The notes beneath the pieces were generated by a model. It saw nothing but the letters and a program-made list of their open reading frames with translations. It searched no databases and was not told the DNA's origin. From the NCBI RefSeq assembly GCF_017487405.1, contig NZ_CP062222.1:3729501-3793500 (forward strand): DNA of 64,000 nt. The letters are read 5' to 3'. This DNA is from Brevundimonas goettingensis (GTDB taxonomy: Bacteria > Pseudomonadota > Alphaproteobacteria > Caulobacterales > Caulobacteraceae). The number at the start of each line of letters is the position of its first letter. Positions within the stretch are counted from its first letter, which is position 1. Shown here piece after piece: positions 52,852 to 61,104 of this stretch. Both the position numbers and the translations under genes were made by a program.

Positions 52852-55052
52852 CGACCCTCCACGAGGGCGCACTTCACCAGGCCGACGCCCAGAAGCCGGT
52901 CGTCGATCCCACCGGGTTGGGCGGCGTGAGAGATCAGCCGCTTGGAGCGGAAGGTCAGGCGGATTTCACGGCTGTCGAGCCGGCGCGGCAAGGCGACGCG
53001 GACCTCGCGGCGCGAGCGCAGCGGCGACAGGGTCCAGCGGCCCAGCTCCTTGTCGCCGAAATGGATGCTGACCACCTGCTCGGGCAGGGCGGGCCCGGCC
53101 ACAGTCTGGATCGTCGACACGAATTTGAGACGCCGCCGGGGCGGTTCGGCCAGGTGGAAGATCAGTTCAGCGGAACGGTCCGCCGCCCAGACGCCCCAGC
53201 TCTCCTGCGGCCGCCAGCCGCGTCCCATGACCAGCTTGCCGGCGCCGTCCGAGGCGAAGACGATTTCCTTGCCCGGGCGATAGGCGAAATCGTCGTGTCG
53301 GCGGCTGACCCGCACCGACGTCAGGGTCACGGGGGACAGCGGCGTCAGCGGCCCGACGGGCGGCCGCACCAGCCAGACATGGAAAAGATGGCTCTCGGTG
53401 GCGTCGAGGTGGGGCAGGCGGACCTGAAGCGTCCGGTCGTCGACGACCTCGAACGGGCGATCCATCGCATTGACCCGAATCCCAAGAAGTCCCGCCAGAT
53501 CACCTGCCGTGGCGAAGCTAATGCGCAGGGAGACATCGTCGTCCAGCACCGGCAGGCGGAAGCTGAACACCGGCGCCTCAGCCCCTGACCACCTGAGGCC
53601 CGGGCCGGTCGGCCGCCAATCCCGGGGCAGGATCAGGCCTTGGGCGACGAAGGCCGAGGGGGATTTCGCTCCGGTGAGGTCGAGTTCGGCCTCCATCTCG
53701 ATGGGCGCGTTTCCCGCCACCCTGCGCGGCGCCTCGGCCAGGGCCAGGCCCATGGGGCCGATGGGCGTCTCGCCGCCCCAGTCGGGGGCCTCGGTCTGAG
53801 CATAGGCGTCTTCCAGCCAGGGCAGGCGTTCGAAACCCTCGATGAAGCCCTTGCGCGGCGGCTCGCTGGTCAGCAGCAACGAACGGCAGGGACGGGCGAC
53901 GATCCCGGCCCTGTCCAGGCGTCGTGACAGATCGACGTCCTCCGCCTGGCCCCAGAGCAGCAGTTCGCTCCAACGGATCGCGGCCAGCAGGCGGGTCTTG
54001 GCGATGATCACGCCGCCGTTCACATAGGCGAACGGGTGATAGTCGCCGAACTCCATCCAGCCAGGCGTGGTCCAGTTCAGATCGTCGGACAGCATGACCC
54101 AATCGGGCAGGCCGAACCCTTCGGTGGTCACCTGATGCGGCACGACGACGCCGAAATCGCCGCCGAAATCGGCCATGCGCAGCAGGAAGTCGTCCGGGAC
54201 CGAATAGCGGTCGTGGGCGATCAGGACGTTCTCGCGGGTCGCCTTTGCGACCAGGGCGTTCTTCTTGTGAGTGATCCAGCCGACGCTGGCGAAGCGGTCG
54301 GACTGGGGCACATGCACGATGCGTTTGGCCAACGGCCCCAGGTCGGACAGGATCGAATCCGGGCCGCAGATCAGGATCTCGCTCGATGCCCCCCCGTGAT
54401 GATCCGCCCTCAGTACACTGCGAATGAAGGTCTTCACCGCTTCGGGGCGGCGCCCGTCGGTAATGATCGCGAAGGAGAAGTCGGCCGCCGACGCCGGGCG
54501 GGGCGCGCCGTGACCCAGCCGCAGGCTGATCACGAACTGCAGGTCGGACAGCGTCTGGTCGATGAGTTCGTAGGCGCCGCCGGTCCAGCGTTCGATGAAA
54601 TTGGCGAACTGGAACACGCTGAGGAAGGCGGACTGCCGGGCCCGCACGACCAGAACGCCGCCAGGCCGCAGCGCGCGCAACGCCTCGTCGAGGACCAGAG
54701 GCCATTGCTTGATCTGACCCAGATCCCGCTCGACCAGATAGGCGATATCGAAGGCCTGATGCGAGCCAGGCGGCAGGCGAAAGTCCTGGTGCGGATCGAA
54801 CAGGGCGCTGCCGTCGACCATGTCCGCGCGCGGCGGCAGCGAACCGGCCCACAGGACGTCACCCGAAAGGCCGGCCAGAATCTCAGGAACGATAGGCTGC
54901 AAGTCGGCCGTCTCCGAAGCCGTCTCGACGGCGACCCTGTCCTGAGGAACCGGGACTGAATGGTCAAGTGCGGCTGTGCGGCGCGCGGCTCGCGAAGCCG
55001 GTCGGGGAAGAGCGTGCCCCCACTTCACCGCATTGACCTGCGCGGACGGCAT
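52848..55052 (-). CDS. Large multidomain glycosyltransferase with degenerate methyltransferase-like N-terminus
   Basis: The 734-residue protein appears to have three parts. Residues about 60-175 look like the second half of a SAM methyltransferase (DIAYLVERDLGQIKQW, VLDEALRALRPGGVLVVRAR) but lack the glycine-rich SAM loop. Residues about 190-430 form a GT-A domain: IITDGRRPEAVKTFIRSVL, NALVAKATRENVLIAHDRY with a D-x-x-like metal site, MEFGDYHPFAYVNGGVIIAK, WGQAEDVDLSRRLDRAG. Residues about 450-730 are predicted beta-sandwiches (VFSFRLPVLDDDVSLRISF, LRSRREVRVALPRRLDSREI). It is divergent from the gene at 55111 and coupled to the GT4 gene downstream. Acceptor and donor are unknown. Confidence 0.75.
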   Translation of the reverse strand: MPSAQVNAVKWGHALPRPASRAARRTAALDHSVPVPQDRVAVETASETADLQPIVPEILAGLSGDVLWAGSLPPRADMVDGSALFDPHQDFRLPPGSHQAFDIAYLVERDLGQIKQWPLVLDEALRALRPGGVLVVRARQSAFLSVFQFANFIERWTGGAYELIDQTLSDLQFVISLRLGHGAPRPASAADFSFAIITDGRRPEAVKTFIRSVLRADHHGGASSEILICGPDSILSDLGPLAKRIVHVPQSDRFASVGWITHKKNALVAKATRENVLIAHDRYSVPDDFLLRMADFGGDFGVVVPHQVTTEGFGLPDWVMLSDDLNWTTPGWMEFGDYHPFAYVNGGVIIAKTRLLAAIRWSELLLWGQAEDVDLSRRLDRAGIVARPCRSLLLTSEPPRKGFIEGFERLPWLEDAYAQTEAPDWGGETPIGPMGLALAEAPRRVAGNAPIEMEAELDLTGAKSPSAFVAQGLILPRDWRPTGPGLRWSGAEAPVFSFRLPVLDDDVSLRISFATAGDLAGLLGIRVNAMDRPFEVVDDRTLQVRLPHLDATESHLFHVWLVRPPVGPLTPLSPVTLTSVRVSRRHDDFAYRPGKEIVFASDGAGKLVMGRGWRPQESWGVWAADRSAELIFHLAEPPRRRLKFVSTIQTVAGPALPEQVVSIHFGDKELGRWTLSPLRSRREVRVALPRRLDSREIRLTFRSKRLISHAAQPGGIDDRLLGVGLVKCALVEGR

Positions 55053-55110
55053 CGTCTAGCAACGGGGCGCCGGATGATGCCGATCCGGCAGGCCGAACGG
55101 GTGGATTATT

Positions 55111-56055
55111 GTGGCTGAGAGCATGAAACGGCGGTTCGCCCGCGTCACCCGTCCGCTCCGCGAAGATTTTTCCATGAAGGGGTTCGCTCGCATGACGCGG
55201 CCCTGGCGGATGAAGCGCCAGGAGCGGAGGGCCGCCGCCGCCCTGAGCGCCAGCCGACCGGCGACTCCCATCCCTTCCCATATCGACCATGCCCGACTGA
55301 CCTCGCTGGAGGGGCGGGTCGAGCGGCTGCAGGCCGGCTGGAACCAGCACCTTCCTGGTCTTCTGAACAGCGTCACCCTGGCGGTGAGCGAGGCGCGGAG
55401 CGCCGACCGCGTACATGCGCGCATTGACGCTCTGCGTGAGGATATGGACCGGCTGACCGCGAGGCTCGACCTGGGCCTGCTCGACCTCAAGGCCCGCATG
55501 GACCAGTTCACGCCGTCCGGTCCTGACGAGGGTGGAGCGCGGATCCTGTCGATGGGCGCAGTCGCCGAGGCCCTGGCCGGGGAGTTGACCTTGCAGTTCG
55601 TCGCAGGGGACGCGCCGAAGCCCGGCACGATCGTCGTCGCTCGCGCAGCGGCGCCGGGCGTCGATGTGGTGTCTCCTGACGCGGATCTGTCCTTTGGGCA
55701 GGGGCGGGTCAAGGAGATCGTCGTCGAGGCGGGCTATCCCCTCGGCGCTGACGAGGCCGCGACGCGGGCCCTGATGGCGCAATGGTTCAACCTTCTCGAC
55801 GCCGGTGGTCGGCTTACGCTTCACCGTTTCGATGTGCTGGACATGGTCGGCGCCTTGTCGAACGGGAGTCTGACCTTGGACGACGCGCGCGCTCGACTGT
55901 CGGCGGCGCCCCTGCAGGCCTCGCCCGCCGGCCTGTCCGCAGAGTCCCTGAAGACCGCCGCCGCCGCCGCCGGATTGCGCGAGGTGCGGATCACCCGCGG
56001 CAAGGCCAGCCTTGGCTTCACGGTCCAGGGCCGGCGGCCCGCGGCGAAGTCCTGA
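55111..56055 (+). CDS. Coiled-coil protein with methyltransferase-like C-terminal fold, unknown function
   Basis: I do not recognise a named family. The 314-residue protein has a basic N-terminus (about 40 residues, rich in Arg and Lys), a coiled-coil-like region at residues about 60-130 (LTSLEGRVERLQAGW; ALREDMDRLTARLDLGL), and a C-terminal part. EIVVEAGYPLGADEAATRALM, FNLLDAGGRLTLHRFDVLDM and AAAAGLREVRIT in that part look like the late strands of a SAM methyltransferase without the SAM-binding loop. The same degenerate fold appears in the divergent 734-residue gene. Start: GTG 55111 chosen; ATG 55123 is possible. The stop lies 4 bases before the GT4 gene. Confidence 0.6.
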   Translation: MAESMKRRFARVTRPLREDFSMKGFARMTRPWRMKRQERRAAAALSASRPATPIPSHIDHARLTSLEGRVERLQAGWNQHLPGLLNSVTLAVSEARSADRVHARIDALREDMDRLTARLDLGLLDLKARMDQFTPSGPDEGGARILSMGAVAEALAGELTLQFVAGDAPKPGTIVVARAAAPGVDVVSPDADLSFGQGRVKEIVVEAGYPLGADEAATRALMAQWFNLLDAGGRLTLHRFDVLDMVGALSNGSLTLDDARARLSAAPLQASPAGLSAESLKTAAAAAGLREVRITRGKASLGFTVQGRRPAAKS

Positions 56056-56059
56056 GCGG

Positions 56060-57241
56060 ATGGGCGCGGCGGATCGACCCCTTCAGGTCGTCGTCGTCTG
56101 CCCGTGGTTTTTCCGGGGTGACGCCGTCGGCGCGGCGGCGCGCGAGACCTACGCCCAGCTCGCGGCCCGGCCGGATATGCGAGTCACGGGCCTGTGGACC
56201 GCGAACGACTACGACGAGGTGAAGGGCCGCAAGGTCGAGACCCTGGCCGACCTTCTGCTGGACCCCGACTTTCTGCGCGCCGATGTGATCGTCTACGTCT
56301 TCGCCGTCTACCATCCGTTCTTCGATGCGGTCCTGCTGGGCAACGGCCATGCGAAACAAGTCGTTCGTTTTCACAACGTCACCCCCAAACGGCTGATGCC
56401 CGAGAAGCACTGGCCGGTGATCGAGAAGTCGTTCGTCCAGATCCAGGCCTTCTCCGGCGCCGATGCCCTCTGGGCCGACAGTCGCGAGAACGCCGAGGAA
56501 CTGGCGCGCAACGGCCAGGGCGGGGCCCGGGTCTCGGTGGTCCCCCTCGGGGTCGAATTCCCGGCTCGCGCGCGTCTGGCTGACAAGCCGCGCGCCCGGA
56601 TCGAACTGCTCTATGTCGGCCGGTTCTTCCAGTCCAAGGGCGTACACGAGTTGATCCAGGCGGCGGACCGGCTGCGGCGAATTTCGACGACGCCCTTCGT
56701 GCTGCGGCTGGTCGGCAATCTGCGCTTTTCCGACCCGGACTATGTCGAAGGGCTTCACGCGCTGCTGCGTGAGCTGGATTTGGGCGACAGCATCGATTTC
56801 GTCGGCGCCGTATCTGACGCCGAAATGGCCGCCGCCTACCGCCGCGCCCATGTGCTGGTCACCGGTTCGCGCCACGAGGGCTTTTGCGTCCCGGTGATCG
56901 AGGGGCTGGCCGCCGGCTGCGTGCCCGTCAGCTATGCGATCAGCAACCTCCGCTATATCGCAGACGGGCTCGGCGTCCTGGCTCTGGACGATACGCCCGA
57001 GGCTCTGGCGGAGGCGTTGAAAGGCGTGATCGACGCCCTGGGCGCGGACGGGGCGCGGCGGCTGTGGCTGGATCGCGGGTCGATGTCTGTCGAGGCATTC
57101 GACCTCGCCGGATCGGCCTATGTCGAGGGTTTCACCCGCGAGCGCTTCGGCGAGCGGATCGCCGGGCGGGTCCGCGATCTGGCCAACCCGCCCCCGTCGC
57201 CCGGGACAGACGCCTGGTACGGCGGCCTCCCCCTCGAGTGA
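56060..57241 (+). CDS. GT4-family glycosyltransferase
   Basis: The 393-residue protein shows VVVVCPWFFRGDAVGAAARETYAQL, VRFHNVTPKRLMPEKHW, ALWADSRENAEELARNG, VVPLGVEF, ELLYVGRFFQSKGVHELIQAA and the donor site VTGSRHEGFCVPVIEGLAAGCVPVSY. This is the GT4 glycosyltransferase order. The ATG at 56060 lies 4 bases after the stop of the coiled-coil gene, so they form a two-gene operon. The tail is Pro-rich. It faces the 298-residue unknown gene at 57249, 7 bases apart. Confidence 0.87.
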   Translation: MGAADRPLQVVVVCPWFFRGDAVGAAARETYAQLAARPDMRVTGLWTANDYDEVKGRKVETLADLLLDPDFLRADVIVYVFAVYHPFFDAVLLGNGHAKQVVRFHNVTPKRLMPEKHWPVIEKSFVQIQAFSGADALWADSRENAEELARNGQGGARVSVVPLGVEFPARARLADKPRARIELLYVGRFFQSKGVHELIQAADRLRRISTTPFVLRLVGNLRFSDPDYVEGLHALLRELDLGDSIDFVGAVSDAEMAAAYRRAHVLVTGSRHEGFCVPVIEGLAAGCVPVSYAISNLRYIADGLGVLALDDTPEALAEALKGVIDALGADGARRLWLDRGSMSVEAFDLAGSAYVEGFTRERFGERIAGRVRDLANPPPSPGTDAWYGGLPLE

Positions 57242-57248
57242 CGCGGGG

Positions 57249-58145
57249 TCAGGCGGCGGCTTCGGGCTCTGGCAGCGCCGCCGGCGGTTCGCTCTCCAGG
57301 GGCGAGAAGCTGACGCGGCAGCCGGTGATCTCGAGATCGCCGTCGAACACCGACCGGTCCAGCCAGACCCGCAGTTCCACGACAGCCGGTTCGGTCCAGA
57401 CCTTGGAAAGCGTCAGGGCGTAGACGCCGGACGTGGTGAGCAGGTGGGTCGCGACGTCCACGTCGTGCTGGGTGCCCCATTCGAATCGAAGCTCGACCTT
57501 GGCGCGATCGATCCTCAAGGCGAAGTCCACATCCACGGTCCAGCGCCCGGGGCTGAGTTCAAGATAGGGGCCGTAACGCAGAAGACGGCGGCGGCCGGTC
57601 AGGTCCGTCATCCTCCGGCCCGGACCACTGGCCTCGGTGCTCAGGACGATGTCTGTCGGCCAGTTGACCGAGACGCCCGGCGTCGGGGGCAAGGTGCGAT
57701 AGAAGGCCAGAGGTCCCTCGGCGCCGCGCACCGTCGGCGGCGGGCCCTCGCGGGTGATCGTCCCCAGACCCGGAAAATCCAGGCTCTGCAGGCGGCCGTC
57801 GGCGACGGGCCAGCCGGCTGCGGCCATTTCTGCTGCCCGGGCGTATTGCACCGCGACGACCCGGGTGGCGGCATCTCGGTCCAGGGCGTGCACCGTCTCG
57901 AACGCCTCGGCAGCCCGGTCCGGGTCATCAGCGATGATCAGCCGCTGCAACGGCGCGCAGACTTCGCCCAGACGGGCCTCGAACACATGGATCAGCGTGT
58001 CGTGCGCGTCATCCGGAGGGGTTTGGTCGGGGCCGAGTTCGACGATGCGCCAGCCGGCGGCGGCGGCGGCGGCGTTGGCCGCGTCGCGCCAGGCCGTCCC
58101 TTGGGCGGCGGGCAGGTGAACCAGGCAGAGGCGATGCGCGCTCAT
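57249..58145 (-). CDS. Unknown protein coupled to the capsule exporter, probable beta-sandwich C-terminus
   Basis: The 298-residue product has no motif I can name. Its first 140 residues look alpha/beta and Ala-rich (LVHLPAAQGTAWRDAANAA; AHDTLIHVFEARLGEV). Residues about 160-285 look like a beta-sandwich (RYGPYLELSPGRWTVDVDF, KVELRFEWGTQHDVDV, GVYALTLSKVWTEPAVVELR, VFDGDLEITGCRVSFSPL). The ATG overlaps the kpsT-like stop by 4 bases (ATGA), so it is made together with the ABC exporter. In some exporters the ATPase carries a C-terminal carbohydrate-binding domain that reads the polymer end. Here the ATPase is short, and this protein might supply that function separately (inference). Confidence 0.6.
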   Translation of the reverse strand: MSAHRLCLVHLPAAQGTAWRDAANAAAAAAGWRIVELGPDQTPPDDAHDTLIHVFEARLGEVCAPLQRLIIADDPDRAAEAFETVHALDRDAATRVVAVQYARAAEMAAAGWPVADGRLQSLDFPGLGTITREGPPPTVRGAEGPLAFYRTLPPTPGVSVNWPTDIVLSTEASGPGRRMTDLTGRRRLLRYGPYLELSPGRWTVDVDFALRIDRAKVELRFEWGTQHDVDVATHLLTTSGVYALTLSKVWTEPAVVELRVWLDRSVFDGDLEITGCRVSFSPLESEPPAALPEPEAAA

Positions 58146-58819
58146 GCGGCGCGCAGCCAGGTGTAGATATCGACGGCCTCCTCGATGTCGTCGAACATCT
58201 TGGCCTTTCCGCTCTCGATGATCAGCGCCCGCGAGCAGTGCTGGGCGATCAGATTGGTGTCGTGAGACGCCATCATGAAGGCTCGGCCGGCGCGGTGCTG
58301 GAACAGTTCACGCTGGCATTTTTCCTGAAAACGGGCGTCACCCACCGCGACCAGTTCGTCGATCAGATAGCAGTCGAACTCGATCGCCAGCGACAGGCCG
58401 AAGGCCAGCCGCGCCCTCATCCCCGACGAATAGTGTTTGACCGGCAATTTGAGCGAGGCGCCCAGCTCGGCGAAGTCTTCGACCCGGTCGTAGATTTCGC
58501 GGAAGTTGCGATTATAGAGCCGAGCCAGGAATCGCATGTTGTCGATGCCGGTCAGGCTGCCCTGAAACCCGCCGCCCAGACCGATCGGCCAGGACGCCGT
58601 CATCGTCCAGTTGATCCGGCCGCTGCTTGGGGCGAGCACCCCGCCGAGAATTTTGATCAGCGTGGACTTTCCCTGGCCGTTTCGACCGAGGATCGCCAAC
58701 CGGCCGTCGCGCGGAAGATCGAAGCTGAGATCGCGGAACACAGCGCTGTGACCCGTCGGATAGGTCTTGCTGACCTCCTGAACGCGAAGGCCGATATTGG
58801 CGGGGACCAGGTCCTTCAC
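58142..58819 (-). CDS. kpsT: Capsular polysaccharide ABC exporter, ATP-binding protein (KpsT type)
   Basis: The 225-residue ATPase has Walker A LGRNGQGKSTLIK near residue 44, the signature YSSGMRARLAFGLSLA, Walker B CYLIDELVAVGD and the switch His in MMASHD. The length and the TKTYP-like opening SKTYPTGHSAVF fit the KpsT/CtrD group rather than Wzt, which has an extra C-terminal domain. It powers export of capsule polymer through KpsM. Overlaps: 4 bases with kpsE and 4 bases with the 298-residue unknown gene. Confidence 0.93.
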   Translation of the reverse strand: MKDLVPANIGLRVQEVSKTYPTGHSAVFRDLSFDLPRDGRLAILGRNGQGKSTLIKILGGVLAPSSGRINWTMTASWPIGLGGGFQGSLTGIDNMRFLARLYNRNFREIYDRVEDFAELGASLKLPVKHYSSGMRARLAFGLSLAIEFDCYLIDELVAVGDARFQEKCQRELFQHRAGRAFMMASHDTNLIAQHCSRALIIESGKAKMFDDIEEAVDIYTWLRAA

Positions 58820-59979
58820 GTCTGCTGGTGCTCCTTGATCCCGGCCCAGATCAGCCAGCCCACGCCGTACAGCATCAGGCTGGTGAACAGTACGGTCAGG
58901 AAGCTCATCAGACGGCGCGGCTGGGTCGATTTGTCGGCCAGATCCGGATTCACGACCCGGTCGAGATACAGTCTCTGGCGACTGGCGTCCTGCTGGGCCG
59001 ACAGCACGGCGGCCGTGGCCTGGGCCAGTTCGCGGTCGGCGAATTCGCGGGCCAGCACCAGGTTTTCATAATCGGCGATCTTGGGCGCAAGCGACCCGGA
59101 GTCGCCCACGATTTTGGCGCGCTCCGCGGCGATCTGGCTTTCATAGGCGGCGATGCGGCCGTCGATGCCCGGCAGTTGCGGGCTCTGCGGCGCCTGGTTG
59201 GCGATCTGGGCCCGCTCGGCGCGCAGGCCCGCGACGGTTTCCAGCAGGCCGCCGATGAGCGAGCCGCTCTCGGTCGCGCTGCGCGCCGGGTCGATGAATT
59301 TCTCACGGTTGCGGAAGTTGGTGATGTCGATCTGCGCCTTGGTCAGCTTGGCCCGGGCCTGTTCGACGGCCGACTGGGCGTTGGTGACGGCGTCGGTCGA
59401 GGCCCGCTCATTCATCCGGTTGATCAGCTGTTCGCCGCCCTCCAGGAGGCCTTCGGCCATGGCCCGGGCGTCCTGCGGACTGAAAGCCTCGGTGCGCAAG
59501 GTGCTTATGCCGGTGGTGGAATCATATCCGACGACGATCCGCTTCTGATAAGCGTGGAAGGTGTCCTCTTCGTTCGGCGTTTGCCAAGGCGACGGATAGC
59601 GCGAGAAAATGTCGGCGTTTCGGCCCTTCAGGATGGCCTTGACGTTGATGCGGCGGGACAGATCGCGCAGGCCGTCGCGGCTGTTGACGTATTCGTGCAC
59701 GGCGAATGCGTCTGAAGACCCCGTCGACAGGCCGACGCCCTGGAGCGCGACGCCCAGGCTGGAGGGCTGGGTCTGCTGCGGCATCCGCACGATAAACCGC
59801 GCCTCGGACACATAGCGATCGGAGGCGAGCAGGAAGAAGTAGAAGGCCGCGACCACGCTGGGGACGATCACGACGATCACGAAGGCGAGCGGCACCTTGC
59901 GCCAAAACGGCTTTGCCGGGCGCTGATAGGTGAGGGCCTCGGGAACGGGGCCGATGTAGTTCAGCTTCGGATCGCTCAT
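58816..59979 (-). CDS. kpsE: Capsule export inner-membrane protein (KpsE/CtrB family)
   Basis: The 387-residue polysaccharide co-polymerase-type protein has an N-terminal transmembrane segment (LAFVIVVIVPSVVAAFYFFLL, about residues 30-50) and a periplasmic domain opening SDRYVSEARFIVRMPQQ. A long coiled coil (about residues 190-345) and a C-terminal transmembrane segment (MSFLTVLFTSLMLYGVGWLIW) follow. This matches KpsE/BexC/CtrB, which links the inner-membrane ABC exporter to the outer-membrane channel. It lies 45 bases from kpsM and overlaps kpsT by 4 bases. No outer-membrane Wza/KpsD gene is in the window. Confidence 0.9.
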   Translation of the reverse strand: MSDPKLNYIGPVPEALTYQRPAKPFWRKVPLAFVIVVIVPSVVAAFYFFLLASDRYVSEARFIVRMPQQTQPSSLGVALQGVGLSTGSSDAFAVHEYVNSRDGLRDLSRRINVKAILKGRNADIFSRYPSPWQTPNEEDTFHAYQKRIVVGYDSTTGISTLRTEAFSPQDARAMAEGLLEGGEQLINRMNERASTDAVTNAQSAVEQARAKLTKAQIDITNFRNREKFIDPARSATESGSLIGGLLETVAGLRAERAQIANQAPQSPQLPGIDGRIAAYESQIAAERAKIVGDSGSLAPKIADYENLVLAREFADRELAQATAAVLSAQQDASRQRLYLDRVVNPDLADKSTQPRRLMSFLTVLFTSLMLYGVGWLIWAGIKEHQQT

Positions 59980-60024
59980 ACCGTATATCTGTCTGATGCG
60001 CCGCCAGGCGGGCGTTGGGCTGGG

Positions 60025-60801
60025 CTATTCCACATCGAGACGGTCTCGCGAGATAGCGATCAGGATGAAGCCGATGAAGTTCAGCGCGCAGCCGAACATG
60101 AAGGCGTAGTAGGTGTGATAGGTCGTCGGCACGAACTCGCCGAACACCCCGGCGCGAAGCATTTCGATCGGGTGGGGGAAGGGCATGTAGAGATAGATCG
60201 ACGCAATGTGGGCGGGCACCCAGGCGATCATGAAGAAGGCCCCTGACAGGGGGACCAGAACATACATGAGAAGGGTGATCAGCCGTTCCATCACCTCGAA
60301 CCGCATCGCCGCCCCGGCCAGGACCAGACCGGTCCCCATGCCGATCCACGCGAGCAGCATCCAACCAGAATACAACAGGATGTAGTCGTGCGGCAGGGAT
60401 ACCTGACCCAGACAGAACAGCACAGTATAGACGACGAGGAATGCGATGGTCGCACCGCCCAGTTCGAGCAGGTTACGGGCCAGGATGATGTGCACGGGTG
60501 TGATCAGCCGGTGGTGTAATAGACCCATGTTGGCCGGCATCGCGGTAACCGTGTAGGTCACTTGGTGGCGCAGCAGCAGCACGCACATATAGCCGGTCAT
60601 GGTGAAGGCCGAGACGCGGATGCCGTGCTCGTATTCCGGCTTGGTCGCCGTCCACAGGATGATGACGCCGAAGCAGAAGGACAGCGGCTCGAGAACGAGC
60701 CAGGCGAAGCCGAGTCCCTCACGGCCGAAGCGCGTGCTGGTTTCCCGCATCATCAGCGCGCCGATGATGCGCAAATGCTTGGAAATCGTCTTCAGTCCCA
60801 T
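60025..60801 (-). CDS. kpsM: Capsular polysaccharide ABC exporter permease (KpsM type)
   Basis: The 258-residue protein has about six transmembrane helices and ABC2-type export permease features: ALMMRETSTRFGREGLGFAW at the N-terminus, the amphipathic entry typical of KpsM; the helices FCFGVIILWTATK and IAFLVVYTVLFCLGQ; and ending FPHPIEMLRAGVFGEF in the conserved periplasmic loop. It is the first gene of the operon kpsM-kpsE-kpsT-298 aa unknown, reading toward lower coordinates. The start ATG 60801 has only a weak ribosome-binding site. Confidence 0.92.
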   Translation of the reverse strand: MGLKTISKHLRIIGALMMRETSTRFGREGLGFAWLVLEPLSFCFGVIILWTATKPEYEHGIRVSAFTMTGYMCVLLLRHQVTYTVTAMPANMGLLHHRLITPVHIILARNLLELGGATIAFLVVYTVLFCLGQVSLPHDYILLYSGWMLLAWIGMGTGLVLAGAAMRFEVMERLITLLMYVLVPLSGAFFMIAWVPAHIASIYLYMPFPHPIEMLRAGVFGEFVPTTYHTYYAFMFGCALNFIGFILIAISRDRLDVE

Positions 60802-61104
60802 ACGCTTAAGCTCGGCCCTTCCCGTATCAGCCAGACCACGGTCCCCATGCCGCGGCGCCGATGATCCCGGGTCAGGGAACGCCGGCGACCGGAGTTGGAC
60901 CGTTCCCGTGAAACTGCCCGCGTCAGGTGCTTATGTTAGTGATAATTCTCAAAAAACCGGGGTCGCGGGCCTTCATCCCGGGGCTTGGGTAGGGATTAGC
61001 AGTATTCCAAAATAGCATCCAGCATTTCCTAGCGCCGCAGTTAACCTCCCCAAACCCGGTCATCAGAGGGCGTTTTCTGGAGCGCGCGCATCGGACATCA
61101 GGCC
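60802..61104. promoter_or_regulatory. Spacer upstream of kpsM with an AT-rich promoter-like block
   Basis: About 300 bases between kpsM and the end of the 901-residue gene. No gene is supported. The AT-rich block at 60930-60957, in a GC-rich setting, is the likely place of the kpsM operon promoter on the minus strand, but no clear -35/-10 pair can be assigned. Confidence 0.35.
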
